Assembly (NCBI RefSeq): GCF_900112285.1
Contig: NZ_FOKZ01000002.1
Span: 186,001-250,000, forward strand
Direction of reading: 5' to 3'
DNA: 64,000 nucleotides
Origin: Polaromonas sp. OV174
Lineage (GTDB): Bacteria > Pseudomonadota > Gammaproteobacteria > Burkholderiales > Burkholderiaceae_C
The position numbers and the translations under genes were made by a program. Below the pieces are notes generated by a model. The model saw nothing but the letters and a program-made list of their open reading frames with translations, ran no database searches and was not told the origin of the DNA. The first letter of the stretch is position 1. The number at the start of each line of letters is the position of its first letter. This document shows, piece by piece, positions 7,251 through 13,734 of this stretch.

Positions 7251-7481
7251 ATGCCAGTCGAACTGATAAGGGAGATTGCAGATAAGCGGCTCCCTCTAAC
7301 ACTCACCAATCCGGCCGATATTGACAAGCTGAGAGTGCTCAATGCAGCCGGCTTTGTCATCGCCCGACTTCCCAGGGTTAATGAGCCCCAGACGCGAGCT
7401 ACGGTACTCGCGCTAACAGCCAAAGGGCGGAAGGCCGCGATGCAGGACGAGCTCAATCCCGATAGCCTCGCCGCCATGTGA
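7251..7481 (+). CDS. small conserved prophage protein (76 aa)
   Basis: The 76-residue protein has the block PVELIREIADKRLPLTLTNP followed by ADIDKLRVLNAAGFVIARLP, a pattern I have seen in small proteins of betaproteobacterial prophages; the last third contains ALTAKGRKA, reminiscent of winged-helix transcription factor tails. An AGAAAGGAGG ribosome site precedes the ATG. It stands alone between two terminators, which suggests its own promoter. A DNA-binding role is possible, not shown. Confidence 0.6.
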   Translation: MPVELIREIADKRLPLTLTNPADIDKLRVLNAAGFVIARLPRVNEPQTRATVLALTAKGRKAAMQDELNPDSLAAM

Positions 7482-7519
7482 GGCCTCTAAGGCTGCCACG
7501 CCACACGCTCCACCCACCC

Positions 7520-7543
7520 AAACCGCCCTTGAGGCGGTTTTTT
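7520..7543 (+). terminator. intrinsic terminator after the 76-aa gene
   Basis: AAACCGCC (7520-7527) pairs with GGCGGTTT (7533-7540) with a five-base loop and continues into a T-run. It isolates the lysogeny genes from the promoter that starts about 50 bases downstream. Confidence 0.85.
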
Positions 7544-7585
7544 GTTGGTCGAGGGTTTTCACTTGGAAATATTTCTACATTTCTC

Positions 7586-7624
7586 TAGCTGACAGCTTGA
7601 CATATCCTAGCCAATGGCTAGAAT
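7586..7624 (+). promoter_or_regulatory. PL-like early promoter with two repressor operators
   Basis: Two 13-base sites match the operators beside the repressor gene: TAGCTGACAGCTT (7586-7598) and TAGCCAATGGCTA (7608-7620), centres 22 bases apart. A promoter lies across them: TTGACA (7597-7602), 16-base spacer, TAGAAT (7619-7624). The spacer length and operator placement are the same as in the leftward promoter at 3477-3504. This is the counterpart of lambda PL/OL and should be shut by the repressor in the lysogen. The transcript would begin near 7631 and run into the RecT/exonuclease operon. Confidence 0.8.
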
Positions 7625-7693
7625 TAATCCCAAGTCGCCAACAAAGCGACGGCGGGCAGTCATCGAGCGGCCAGGCCAGAAGGCTCATTAAAA

Positions 7694-7830
7694 ATCGAGA
7701 GTGAATTGAGAGAGGTGGAATGCGCAGGCTGATGCGCGTATTGCGTCCTGCGTGAGTCCTACGCGCAGGCCAAAGTGTAGGAATAAGCCGGGGATCAGCG
7801 CCGGCCCACCTCTCTCAATTCACTCTTGAT
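7694..7830 (+). repeat. 25-bp inverted repeat enclosing three hairpins and a possible pseudoknot
   Basis: The arms 7694-7718 and 7806-7830 are complementary over 25 bases with one G-T pair. Inside are GCGCA/TGCGC (about 7722-7737), CCTGCG/CGCAGG (about 7747-7769) and GCCGG/CCGGC (about 7787-7805). TCCTAC in the second hairpin loop (about 7757-7762) can pair with GTAGGA (about 7777-7782) as a pseudoknot. It can be read as a multi-branched RNA domain or as a 137-base MITE-like element with terminal inverted repeats; TTAA-like bases flank it, but no convincing target duplication is seen. Confidence 0.7.
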
Positions 7831-8086
7831 TAACCTGCCAATCTCCCAGTGGATAGCAAACCAACACAGGCAAGCGTGAGTGGTGCGCAGGAGCTGGACG
7901 CAAACAGGGCGCGTTAGTCCCTGGTGAGGCGATGCCAGCCGAGACAAGCAAGGCATCAAGTGACCAGTGTCCCGCGTGGGATCAGCACTGGCACCGATAC
8001 GGACCCGCAGGGCACTCGCCCCGGGCTAATTCTTCCCTAGTGGAGCTGGATCGAGTAACCAGCGCAGCCGATTGGAGACAGTCGGC

Positions 8087-8119
8087 AAACCCAAGCATCG
8101 CGGGCCGGTGCTTGGGTTT
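8087..8119 (+). terminator. 11-bp perfect hairpin before the first early gene
   Basis: AAACCCAAGCA (8087-8097) and TGCTTGGGTTT (8109-8119) pair perfectly around an 11-base loop. Only a short T-rich stretch (TTTATC) follows, so it may be a weak terminator, an attenuator or a ribosome-standby structure. The AAGGAGAG ribosome site of the next gene begins ten bases downstream. Confidence 0.5.
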
Positions 8120-8138
8120 ATCAACCAAGGAGAGCGAC

Positions 8139-8417
8139 ATGGGAATTTCGACAGATGCCAAGCTGATGTTCGGCGTGCAGTACGACGAGCTTTCGGAGCT
8201 GGAGAATTTGGACGAGCTGCTGGATGACGGCGACCTTGATTCCGCATCGCCGTATTACGACTCTGCCCGCGACGAGTGGGTGGTCGGTATTGAGTTGCCA
8301 TCTGAGATGGCGGGCGAGGCCGAGATGCTGACGGCGGTCCGCGAGGCCAAGCTCAAGTTTGAAGGGCTGACGAATGGCGCGACTGGCCGGCTCATCGTCT
8401 CGCCAGACATCACCTAA
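8139..8417 (+). CDS. acidic small phage early protein (92 aa)
   Basis: The 92-residue protein MGISTDAKLMFGVQYDEL... is strongly acidic (SELENLDELLDDGDLDSASP) and is preceded by an AAGGAGAG site. The frame is open back to 7932, but that part overlaps the structured leader and does not look like protein. It is the first gene of the rightward early operon. Its acidity would suit a DNA-mimic or an inhibitor of a host DNA-binding protein, but that is only an inference; I do not recognise the family. Confidence 0.7.
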   Translation: MGISTDAKLMFGVQYDELSELENLDELLDDGDLDSASPYYDSARDEWVVGIELPSEMAGEAEMLTAVREAKLKFEGLTNGATGRLIVSPDIT

Positions 8418-8532
8418 TCCCATCCAAGTCCCCGGCAATGGCCGGGGCCATCAGGTTTGCGCACTGTCTGGCACAAGCGAAGCCCGCCGGAAGGCTTGGC
8501 CCGCCTCTGTTCAGCCAGCAGCGCGCAATCTT

Positions 8533-8604
8533 GATGGTGAATGGCAGCGTTATGGATTCCCTAACAGGCAGAAGCGCAAGCGGGTTCAAGTCCCGCCACC
8601 ATCG
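8533..8604 (+). other. tRNA-like segment (acceptor and T arm only)
   Basis: GATGGTG (8533-8539) pairs perfectly with CACCATC (8597-8603). Immediately inside lies a perfect T arm, GCGGG-TTCAAGT-CCCGC (8580-8596), whose loop fits the TTCRANY rule. The total of 72 bases is tRNA size. However, the middle 40 bases do not fold into D and anticodon arms, position 8 is A instead of T, and no CCA follows. It is therefore a degenerate tRNA, a tRNA mimic, or coincidence. Confidence 0.3.
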
Positions 8605-8661
8605 GCCCGCCCTGGCGGCTTTAAAGGCCAAGACCATTAATCAACCAAAAAGGCCAACTCG

Positions 8662-9099
8662 ATGCCAACACTCAAAGTCGGTAACAGAGAGATGCTGATC
8701 GATGAAGCCGACATGCATTTGTTCGATGGGATAAAGCTGTGGCCATTCAAAAACAGAAACGCCACCTACGCTTTTTCCAGTGGAAGGATCGCGGCCCATC
8801 GTTTGATCATGGGCGTCACAGATCGCAGTCTTGTAGTGGACCATATCAATGGGGATGGGCTGGACAACAGACGCGGCAATCTACGTGTCGTGACAGTCAG
8901 TGTGAATTCAAAAAATCGCCGCGTCTCCAGGTCGAAGACGGCCGGCATGCTTCCTGGAATGTGGCCATATCGAGATCGAATCGCCGTACAAATCTCGAAC
9001 GATGGGAAGAAGATATTTGTTGGGTATTTCCTGAATTTCGAAGAAGCGCATCAGGCTTTGAATGTAGCGAGATTAAAGCTAGGCAGGCCACCTGTCTGA
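8662..9099 (+). CDS. HNH homing endonuclease with AP2-like DNA-binding domain
   Basis: The 145-residue protein contains an HNH core at about residues 45-85 (AAHRLIMGVTDRSLVVDHIN and GLDNRRGNLRVVT, with the DHIN and N-R-x-x-N-L signatures of HNH_3 enzymes). A C-terminal AP2-like segment follows (KKIFVGYFLNFEEAHQALNV). Free-standing enzymes of this type cut phage genomes and spread by homing. Its codon use does not stand out by eye. It is followed by two terminator hairpins, so it may be a recent insertion within the early operon. Confidence 0.88.
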   Translation: MPTLKVGNREMLIDEADMHLFDGIKLWPFKNRNATYAFSSGRIAAHRLIMGVTDRSLVVDHINGDGLDNRRGNLRVVTVSVNSKNRRVSRSKTAGMLPGMWPYRDRIAVQISNDGKKIFVGYFLNFEEAHQALNVARLKLGRPPV

Positions 9100-9132
9100 T
9101 CTGCGGCGCCCGCCATCACCCCCTCCCCCTTT

Positions 9133-9154
9133 ACCCGCTTCGGCGGGTCTTTTT
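9133..9154 (+). terminator. terminator-like hairpin inside the early operon (first of two)
   Basis: ACCCG (9133-9137) pairs with CGGGT (9144-9148) around a short TTCG-type loop, and CTTTTT follows. It lies between the HNH gene and the next early gene, in the path of the rightward transcript. Confidence 0.7.
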
Positions 9155-9162
9155 ACAACCCA

Positions 9163-9185
9163 AGCCACCCAAGAGGTGGCTTTTT
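9163..9185 (+). terminator. terminator-like hairpin inside the early operon (second of two)
   Basis: AGCCACC (9163-9169) pairs with GGTGGCT (9175-9181), and five T follow at 9181-9185. The T-run ends directly at the ribosome-binding region of the next gene. Two such hairpins in tandem upstream of the recombination genes imply read-through or antitermination during lytic growth. Confidence 0.75.
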
Positions 9186-9198
9186 CATGGAGATCGCC

Positions 9199-9559
9199 AT
9201 GACGACCAAAGCACCCAGCAAGTCCGCCCAGCTCAAAGCCGAGCGCGCCGCACGCATTCAGGCGCGTGTCGATCGCCGGGAAAAAGAACGCCTTCAGCTG
9301 GCCGACCTGAAGGCCCGCGCCCAGGATCTGTGCCAACGGATGCCCCCCCCAATATCAGGATTGGGGCGTCACCAAGACACGGGCGTACACAAAGATGATG
9401 GCCATCGTGAAGCACAAAGCCTCACTCAAGACCATCAAAAGCGAACGCCTCGCCAAGTACGTCACCCAGCTCGAGGCCAGCGACAAATGGACGCTGGATT
9501 ACTGCCAAGCACTCTCCCAGCTCAGCGATTGCGCCACTGACATCAGTTGTCAGGCGTAA
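9199..9559 (+). pseudogene. phage protein split by a frameshift in a C8 run
   Basis: The first 50 codons (MTTKAPSKSAQLKAERAARI...) read in one frame up to a run of eight C at 9343-9350. After the run, protein-like sequence continues only in another frame (QYQDWGVTKTRAYTKMMAIV..., ending SCQA at 9559). Seven C would restore a single protein of about 119 residues. Either the run is a sequencing or natural indel error, or slippage makes the full product. The N-terminal part is basic and helical. GGAG precedes the ATG at 9199. Function unknown. Confidence 0.6.
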
Positions 9560-9570
9560 GCCCAACACCC

Positions 9571-9593
9571 AGCCCGCCCTCTGCGGGCTTTTT
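9571..9593 (+). terminator. intrinsic terminator within the early operon
   Basis: AGCCCGC (9571-9577) pairs with GCGGGCT (9583-9589) around a five-base loop and is followed by a T-run to 9593. It is the third strong hairpin between the early promoter and RecT. Confidence 0.8.
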
Positions 9594-9610
9594 AACGCCT
9601 GGACCAAGCC

Positions 9611-9874
9611 ATGGAAAGCATGCACCCCTACTACGCGCCGTTTGTCGATGTGATGGTCCAGGTACGGGCGGCCATCGCCAACGGCACCTTGATCCGGCCC
9701 CGGCCGCCGCCGCGCGTGCCGCACCCGCTGCCAGTGATCGACCTGCCGCCACACAACGAGGCCGAGGCGCTGGAGGCTGATATGGCGATTCATCGCTGGA
9801 AGGAAAGCGGCGGGCCATTGCGTGACCGCGACGCCAAGGCCATGAGGCTGCAAAACCGTTACTCGAAATTCTGA
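9611..9874 (+). CDS. small proline-rich phage protein (87 aa)
   Basis: The 87-residue product MESMHPYYAPFVDVMVQVRA... has a helical first part, a proline-rich middle (RPRPPPRVPHPLPVIDLPP) and a charged C-terminal helix (LRDRDAKAMRLQNRYSKF). It has no known domain. Its position in the early operon, and the good fit of start and stop with neighbours, support a real gene; function is unknown. Confidence 0.55.
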   Translation: MESMHPYYAPFVDVMVQVRAAIANGTLIRPRPPPRVPHPLPVIDLPPHNEAEALEADMAIHRWKESGGPLRDRDAKAMRLQNRYSKF

Positions 9875-9899
9875 TTGATGCCCAACAAGGAGCGACAGC

Positions 9900-10265
9900 A
9901 TGAAATCACACACTCCCGGCCCATGGGCTTTTGATGGCGCCGGCCGCATCGACGCGCTGAACTTCCGCGTACCGTCCCCGCACAAGCTCAAAAACAACGA
10001 CGGCTCGGAGCGCATATTTATGTTGGGCCTTGTCGCCTTGCCCTACGCCTGCGGCGATGGCACTTTTGAAGCCAATGCCCGCCTGATCGCCGCTGCGCCT
10101 GAGTTGCTGGCTGACTTGCGTGAAGCTGCCGCCACTCTCCGGCGCTACGAGGCACTGCACCGCGCCAAAGGAACGGAAGACAGCGACGCCAAGGCCGAAG
10201 TGAATGCGGCTCTGGCAACCCGCTTCGAGGCGACCATCGCCAAGACTGCCAGGAGCACGCCATGA
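9900..10265 (+). CDS. phage early protein with NARLIAAAPELL motif
   Basis: The 121-residue protein begins MKSHTPGPWAFDGAG and contains ANARLIAAAPELLADLREAA (about residues 58-77), a signature found in many small proteins of tailed phages of proteobacteria. The family has no established function. AAGGAGCGAC precedes the ATG, and the stop overlaps the next start (ATGA), so it is translationally coupled to the membrane protein downstream. Confidence 0.75.
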   Translation: MKSHTPGPWAFDGAGRIDALNFRVPSPHKLKNNDGSERIFMLGLVALPYACGDGTFEANARLIAAAPELLADLREAAATLRRYEALHRAKGTEDSDAKAEVNAALATRFEATIAKTARSTP

Positions 10266-10510
10266 ATCCGGTCACCAAATACGCAGTAGCTGGGCTTGCC
10301 GCCATCGTCCTGCTGATCGCCATGGCGCTGATGGACGGCCCGGATGAAACTCAGGCGGCCCAAGACGTGGCCGACGAAGCCGAATATGCCGCGGCCGTGG
10401 CTGATGGCGGGGCCGCCAAGTGCGGTGCGCTGGGCCGGGTGCCGCTTTGGACAACAGACGGGCTCCTTGTTTGCCGACTGCCGGCCGGGGTGAAGGAGGC
10501 GGCGCTGTGA
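10262..10510 (+). CDS. small single-pass membrane protein (82 aa)
   Basis: The 82-residue protein has one N-terminal membrane helix (YAVAGLAAIVLLIAMAL, residues 7-23), an acidic stretch (DGPDETQAAQDVADEAE), and two cysteines (KCGALG, LVCRLP). Both ends overlap neighbours by four bases (ATGA at the start, GTGA at the end), which supports the reading frame. Function unknown; possibly an inner-membrane or periplasmic accessory protein of the phage. Confidence 0.6.
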   Translation: MNPVTKYAVAGLAAIVLLIAMALMDGPDETQAAQDVADEAEYAAAVADGGAAKCGALGRVPLWTTDGLLVCRLPAGVKEAAL

Positions 10511-10797
10511 ACTGCTGCGACTCTTTCGGCAAGTGCACTCAGGGTGATGGCTGCCCGGTGCGCGCTTTCTACAACCTGCACGGCCAGGATGTTCAGGAGT
10601 TCACGCCACAGTGCCCGCCCTGCAACCAGAACTGCAATCAGGGCCGTTCGTGCCCGCTGGTCACTGGAAACAGCGACGGCAGCAATCCAGACCTGCCAAT
10701 CAACAGCGCGCCGAACTGGCGCAAGCGCCCCTCCTGGCGCCTCGCCATTGCCGTAGCGGTGCTGGGCACTGCTGCTGGCGTTTACCTCATCAACTAA
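10507..10797 (+). CDS. cysteine-rich tail-anchored membrane protein (96 aa)
   Basis: The GTG start overlaps the previous stop. The 96-residue product has nine cysteines in its first 53 residues (NCCDSFGKCTQGDGCPVR, then QCPPCNQNCNQGRSC), suggesting a metal or disulfide-bonded domain, and ends in a membrane helix (RLAIAVAVLGTAAGVYLI). It forms a tight set with the preceding membrane protein. I do not recognise a named family, though small cysteine-rich proteins of this type recur in phage early operons. Confidence 0.6.
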   Translation: MNCCDSFGKCTQGDGCPVRAFYNLHGQDVQEFTPQCPPCNQNCNQGRSCPLVTGNSDGSNPDLPINSAPNWRKRPSWRLAIAVAVLGTAAGVYLIN

Positions 10798-10816
10798 CAA
10801 CTTCCCGGAGAAAACA

Positions 10817-12046
10817 ATGGGCAAACAAGACCTCCCCATCGACATGATCGAAGCCGCGCAGACCGATACCCCTATCGGCCAGGCCAGCCTGGCGCTGGTG
10901 CAAAACACCCTCACCGAATTCAACAAGGTTGAGGCGGGCCTCGCTGCCCTGCGCACCAAATACAAGGACGTGGCCTACCCTGTCGCCACCGTTGCCGGGA
11001 TGGCCGAGGCTAAAGCTGCACGCATCGCCATTCGTGAACCGCGCTACGCCGTGGACAAGGCTGCGAAGGCCGCCAAAGACCCGTTGAACCAACTCAAGCG
11101 CGACATCGACGCCCGTGCGCTGGAGATCACCACGCAGTTGCTGGCGCTGGAAACCCCGGTTCATGAGCAGATACGTGTTGAAGAAGAGCGCAAGGAAGCC
11201 GAGAAAGCCGCCAAGGCCGAAGCCGACCGACTGAAAGCGCAGGCCGCCCAACTCGCTCTTGACGACATCCGCAACACCGCCGTGCAAGCTGTCGGAAAAC
11301 CGGCCGCTGATATTGCCTGGACCATCGAAACGCTCGAAGGTCAGGAACTGAGCATTGACGTGTTCGGCGACCGGGCCGGCGAAGCCATGCAGGCCAAGGC
11401 GCAGGCGCTGGCTACGCTGAACAGCCTGCACGCCAGCGCCGTGGCGCAAGAAGCTGAGAACCTGCGCATGGCCGCCGAGCGTGCCGAGCTCGAAGCCCTG
11501 CGCAATGCCCAGGCCGAGCGTGACCGTGAGGCCGCTGCTGCCCGCGAGGCTGCCGATCTGGCCGACAAGGCCCGCCGCGAACAAGAGCAGCGCGCCGAAG
11601 CCGAGAAGCTGGCCGCTGACCGCGCCGCCTTTGCGAAAGAGCAGGCCGAGGCCCGCGCAACCCAGCAGGCCGAAGCCGAAAAACTTGCCGACGCACGACG
11701 AGAACTGAACCGCGCCCAGGATGCCGAACAAAAGCGACTGAATGACATTGCCGCCGCCGAGCGCGCAGAAGCCGAGCGCATCGCCCAGGCGCAGCGCGAC
11801 CAAGATGCCAGGACCGCAGAGGCCGCTCGGCTGGAGGCTCAACGGATTGAGCGCGAAGCCGGTGAAGCCAAGTACGCACTGATCATGGCCGAAGCCGCCG
11901 CGCGCACCAAGTTGCAGGAGGCTGCCCCCGCCCTGCTGGCCGCGCTCAAGGACTGCCTGGCCTTCATCGAGAAGGACTGCCAAGGCGGCGATGCCGGCCC
12001 TGAAATCACCAACGCCCGCGCAGCGATTGCCCTGGCTACCGAGTAA
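10817..12046 (+). CDS. long coiled-coil phage early protein
   Basis: The 409-residue protein has a globular N-terminal part (1-100), a long Ala/Glu/Lys/Arg-rich coiled coil (about 110-350, e.g. EEERKEAEKAAKAEADRLKA and AERDREAAAAREAADLADKA) interrupted near 145-200 by a short globular stretch, and a C-terminal segment LLAALKDCLAFIEKDCQGGD. It precedes recT, where several phages carry such host-nuclease-inhibitor or scaffold-like proteins; a role in recombination is inferred from position only. The strong mirror-image ORF on the other strand is a shadow of this composition. Confidence 0.7.
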   Translation: MGKQDLPIDMIEAAQTDTPIGQASLALVQNTLTEFNKVEAGLAALRTKYKDVAYPVATVAGMAEAKAARIAIREPRYAVDKAAKAAKDPLNQLKRDIDARALEITTQLLALETPVHEQIRVEEERKEAEKAAKAEADRLKAQAAQLALDDIRNTAVQAVGKPAADIAWTIETLEGQELSIDVFGDRAGEAMQAKAQALATLNSLHASAVAQEAENLRMAAERAELEALRNAQAERDREAAAAREAADLADKARREQEQRAEAEKLAADRAAFAKEQAEARATQQAEAEKLADARRELNRAQDAEQKRLNDIAAAERAEAERIAQAQRDQDARTAEAARLEAQRIEREAGEAKYALIMAEAAARTKLQEAAPALLAALKDCLAFIEKDCQGGDAGPEITNARAAIALATE

Positions 12047-12099
12047 TTCCCGTTTTCCTCAACGCAACTACCGCCTAAGTCGCGGGAAAGAACCTCACC

Positions 12100-12969
12100 A
12101 TGACCGAACAGACCACCACCGAAGCCCCCGCCGCCACGCCCGCCGTTCTTGAGCAGGCCCCCAGCAAAACACTGGTGCCGGCCCAGGCGTTTGACATGTC
12201 GCCCAAGAGTCTGGACGAGGCCATGCGCTTCTCCGAGCTGCTGGCCAACTCCACCATCGTGCCCAAGGACTTCATCGGCAAGCCCGGCAACATCCTGGTG
12301 GCCGTGCAATGGGGCATGGAGATTGGCCTGAAACCGATGCAGGCCATGCAGAACATTGCCGTCATCAATGGCCGGCCCAGCCTGTGGGGTGATGCCCTGC
12401 TGGCGCTGGTGCTGGCCTCCCCGGTCTGTGAGTACGTGGTCGAGGACTACAACGACGGCACCGCTTACTGCCGTGTCAAGCGCCGCGGCTCCCCCGAGCA
12501 AAGCCGCAGCTTTTCGGTGCAGGACGCAGAAACTGCAGGGCTGAAGAACAAGCCGGGCCCGTGGACGCAGTACCCCAAGCGCATGCAGCAGATGCGCGCC
12601 CGCGCCTTCGCCCTGCGCGACGTGTTCCCGGACGTGCTCAAGGGCATGCCGATTGCCGAGGAACTACAGGACTATTCCGGCGAGATCACCCACACGTCAC
12701 GGCAAAGCCCGGCACAGGCCGCCCAAAGCAGCGCCGCCAAACCAACGCGCACCAAAGCCCATGACGACATGACCAAAGGACTGGAAAAGGTCGCCAAGGA
12801 CGAGGGCTTTGAGGCTTTCAAAAAGGCCTGGATGCTGCTGGAGGCTGGTGACCGCACTGTCATCGGCGTGGCTGAACGTGACCGCATCGGCAACATCGGC
12901 ATCAAGTCTGACGAGGACTACACCGCCGCCGAAGCTGAGCGCCTGGCTAGGGAGGCTGCAAATGGCTGA
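12100..12969 (+). CDS. RecT-family single-strand annealing protein
   Basis: The 289-residue protein contains the RecT-family core at about residues 20-195: LLANSTIVPKDFIGKPGNIL, VAVQWGMEIGLKPMQAMQNI, AVINGRPSLWGDALLALV and YPKRMQQMRARAFALRDVFP. The C-terminal third is less conserved. RecT-type proteins anneal complementary single strands made by a partner exonuclease, in phage recombination and replication. The partner gene follows with an eight-base overlap. It has the role of lambda Bet but belongs to the RecT family. Confidence 0.9.
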   Translation: MTEQTTTEAPAATPAVLEQAPSKTLVPAQAFDMSPKSLDEAMRFSELLANSTIVPKDFIGKPGNILVAVQWGMEIGLKPMQAMQNIAVINGRPSLWGDALLALVLASPVCEYVVEDYNDGTAYCRVKRRGSPEQSRSFSVQDAETAGLKNKPGPWTQYPKRMQQMRARAFALRDVFPDVLKGMPIAEELQDYSGEITHTSRQSPAQAAQSSAAKPTRTKAHDDMTKGLEKVAKDEGFEAFKKAWMLLEAGDRTVIGVAERDRIGNIGIKSDEDYTAAEAERLAREAANG

Positions 12970-13603
12970 TCAAGTCGAACAACGGTCTGACGAATGGTTT
13001 GAGGCTCGCCGCGGCAAGTCGACGGCCTCCCGCTTCGCCGATGCGATGGCCTTCGGCACCCCCGACAAGTACGGCGTCCGCAAACCCCAGGCGGCCCGCG
13101 GCAGCTACATGCGCCAGTTGGCCTTTGAGCGCATGGCCGGCAAGCCAAAACATGCTGTCACCAGCAAATCACTGGCCTGGGGCACCGAACTGGAAGATCC
13201 GGCACTAGAGGCCTACCAACTCCACACCGGCCGCATCGCCACCAAGGCCGAGTTTGTGGTGCATCCGGTCTACGCCTTCATCGGCGCCAGCCCGGATGCC
13301 CTGGTGGATGCGAATCGCGGCGCCGAGATCAAGTGCCCGTTCAGCGAAGAAGTCCACATTGCTACCTGGCTCAACGGCATGCCGGAAGACCATAAGTACC
13401 AGGTTCAGGGCAACCTGTTCGTGACAGGCCGCGAGGTATGGGACTTCATCAGCTACGACCCGCGCCAGTGCCCGCGCCTGCAGCTCTATGTCGAGTCGAT
13501 TGAACGCGACGAGGTGTTTATCAAGCGCCTGGAGGCTGGCCTGCTGCAGTTCGAGATGGAGCTGCAGGCCATGGTGAAACAGTTGGACTTGGCAGCCGCA
13601 TGA
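12962..13603 (+). CDS. YqaJ-type viral exonuclease (lambda Exo-like)
   Basis: The 213-residue protein starts MADQVEQRSDEWFEARRGKS, where the RSDEWFEARRG motif marks the YqaJ/lambda exonuclease family. The catalytic D and E-x-K positions are visible in ASPDALVDANRGAEIKCPF (about 117-135), followed by YQVQGNLFVTGREVWDF. The ATG at 12962 overlaps the end of recT; the longer open frame upstream is a shadow of recT. It should degrade one strand of double-stranded ends and load RecT. Confidence 0.92.
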   Translation: MADQVEQRSDEWFEARRGKSTASRFADAMAFGTPDKYGVRKPQAARGSYMRQLAFERMAGKPKHAVTSKSLAWGTELEDPALEAYQLHTGRIATKAEFVVHPVYAFIGASPDALVDANRGAEIKCPFSEEVHIATWLNGMPEDHKYQVQGNLFVTGREVWDFISYDPRQCPRLQLYVESIERDEVFIKRLEAGLLQFEMELQAMVKQLDLAAA

Positions 13604-13725
13604 CCCAGCCAGTACCGATACCCACCCCGCAGCCCGAGCTCAAGACCTGCTTGGGCTGCGGCCGTCGCCACCCCATCAACCCAGACGGGACGCCGGTAGG
13701 TGGCGGCCTGCCCTGTGGACACTGA
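13600..13725 (+). CDS. tiny zinc-binding-like phage protein (41 aa)
   Basis: The ATG overlaps the exonuclease stop (ATGA). The 41-residue product MTQPVPIPTPQPELKTCLGC continues GRRHPINPDGTPVGGG and ends LPCGH, giving a Cys-x2-Cys...Cys-x-His set that could hold a zinc ion. The next gene starts ten bases after its stop. Its length and the overlap make it a plausible real micro-gene; function unknown. Confidence 0.5.
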   Translation: MTQPVPIPTPQPELKTCLGCGRRHPINPDGTPVGGGLPCGH

Positions 13726-13734
13726 AAGGATGAC

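Larger units (their letters stand above)
7631..8138 (+). ncRNA. structured untranslated leader of the rightward early operon
   Basis: About 500 bases separate the promoter from the first credible start codon (8139), and neither strand has a protein-like ORF here. The stretch is rich in stems: the long 25-bp stem described separately (7694-7830), CAGGG/CCCTG (7906-7923), CCAGTG/CACTGG (about 7963-7991) and an 11-bp stem at 8087-8119. I infer a functional leader RNA, for example a cis-acting antitermination or regulatory element, because terminator-like hairpins lie downstream within the operon. No known RNA class was recognised. Confidence 0.5.

Noticed and set aside
7720..7800. Hammerhead-ribozyme-like bases (CTGATG and GAGTC) in the early leader
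   Set aside because: The obligatory CUGANGA and GAAA core pieces are missing, and the stems do not fit the three-way hammerhead layout.
7694..8138. Retron or group II intron explanation for the structured leader
   Set aside because: No reverse transcriptase gene lies nearby, and the domain V-like or msr/msd features are absent.
7932..8138. N-terminal extension of the acidic 92-aa protein
   Set aside because: The extra 69 residues have unnatural composition, overlap the hairpin at 8087-8119, and the ATG at 8139 has a strong ribosome site.
10790..11983. Long reading frame on the minus strand opposite the coiled-coil protein
   Set aside because: The plus-strand gene has coupled context and typical coiled-coil sequence. 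The mirror frame is composed of Gly/Leu/Phe-rich filler expected from GCC/GAG-rich codons.
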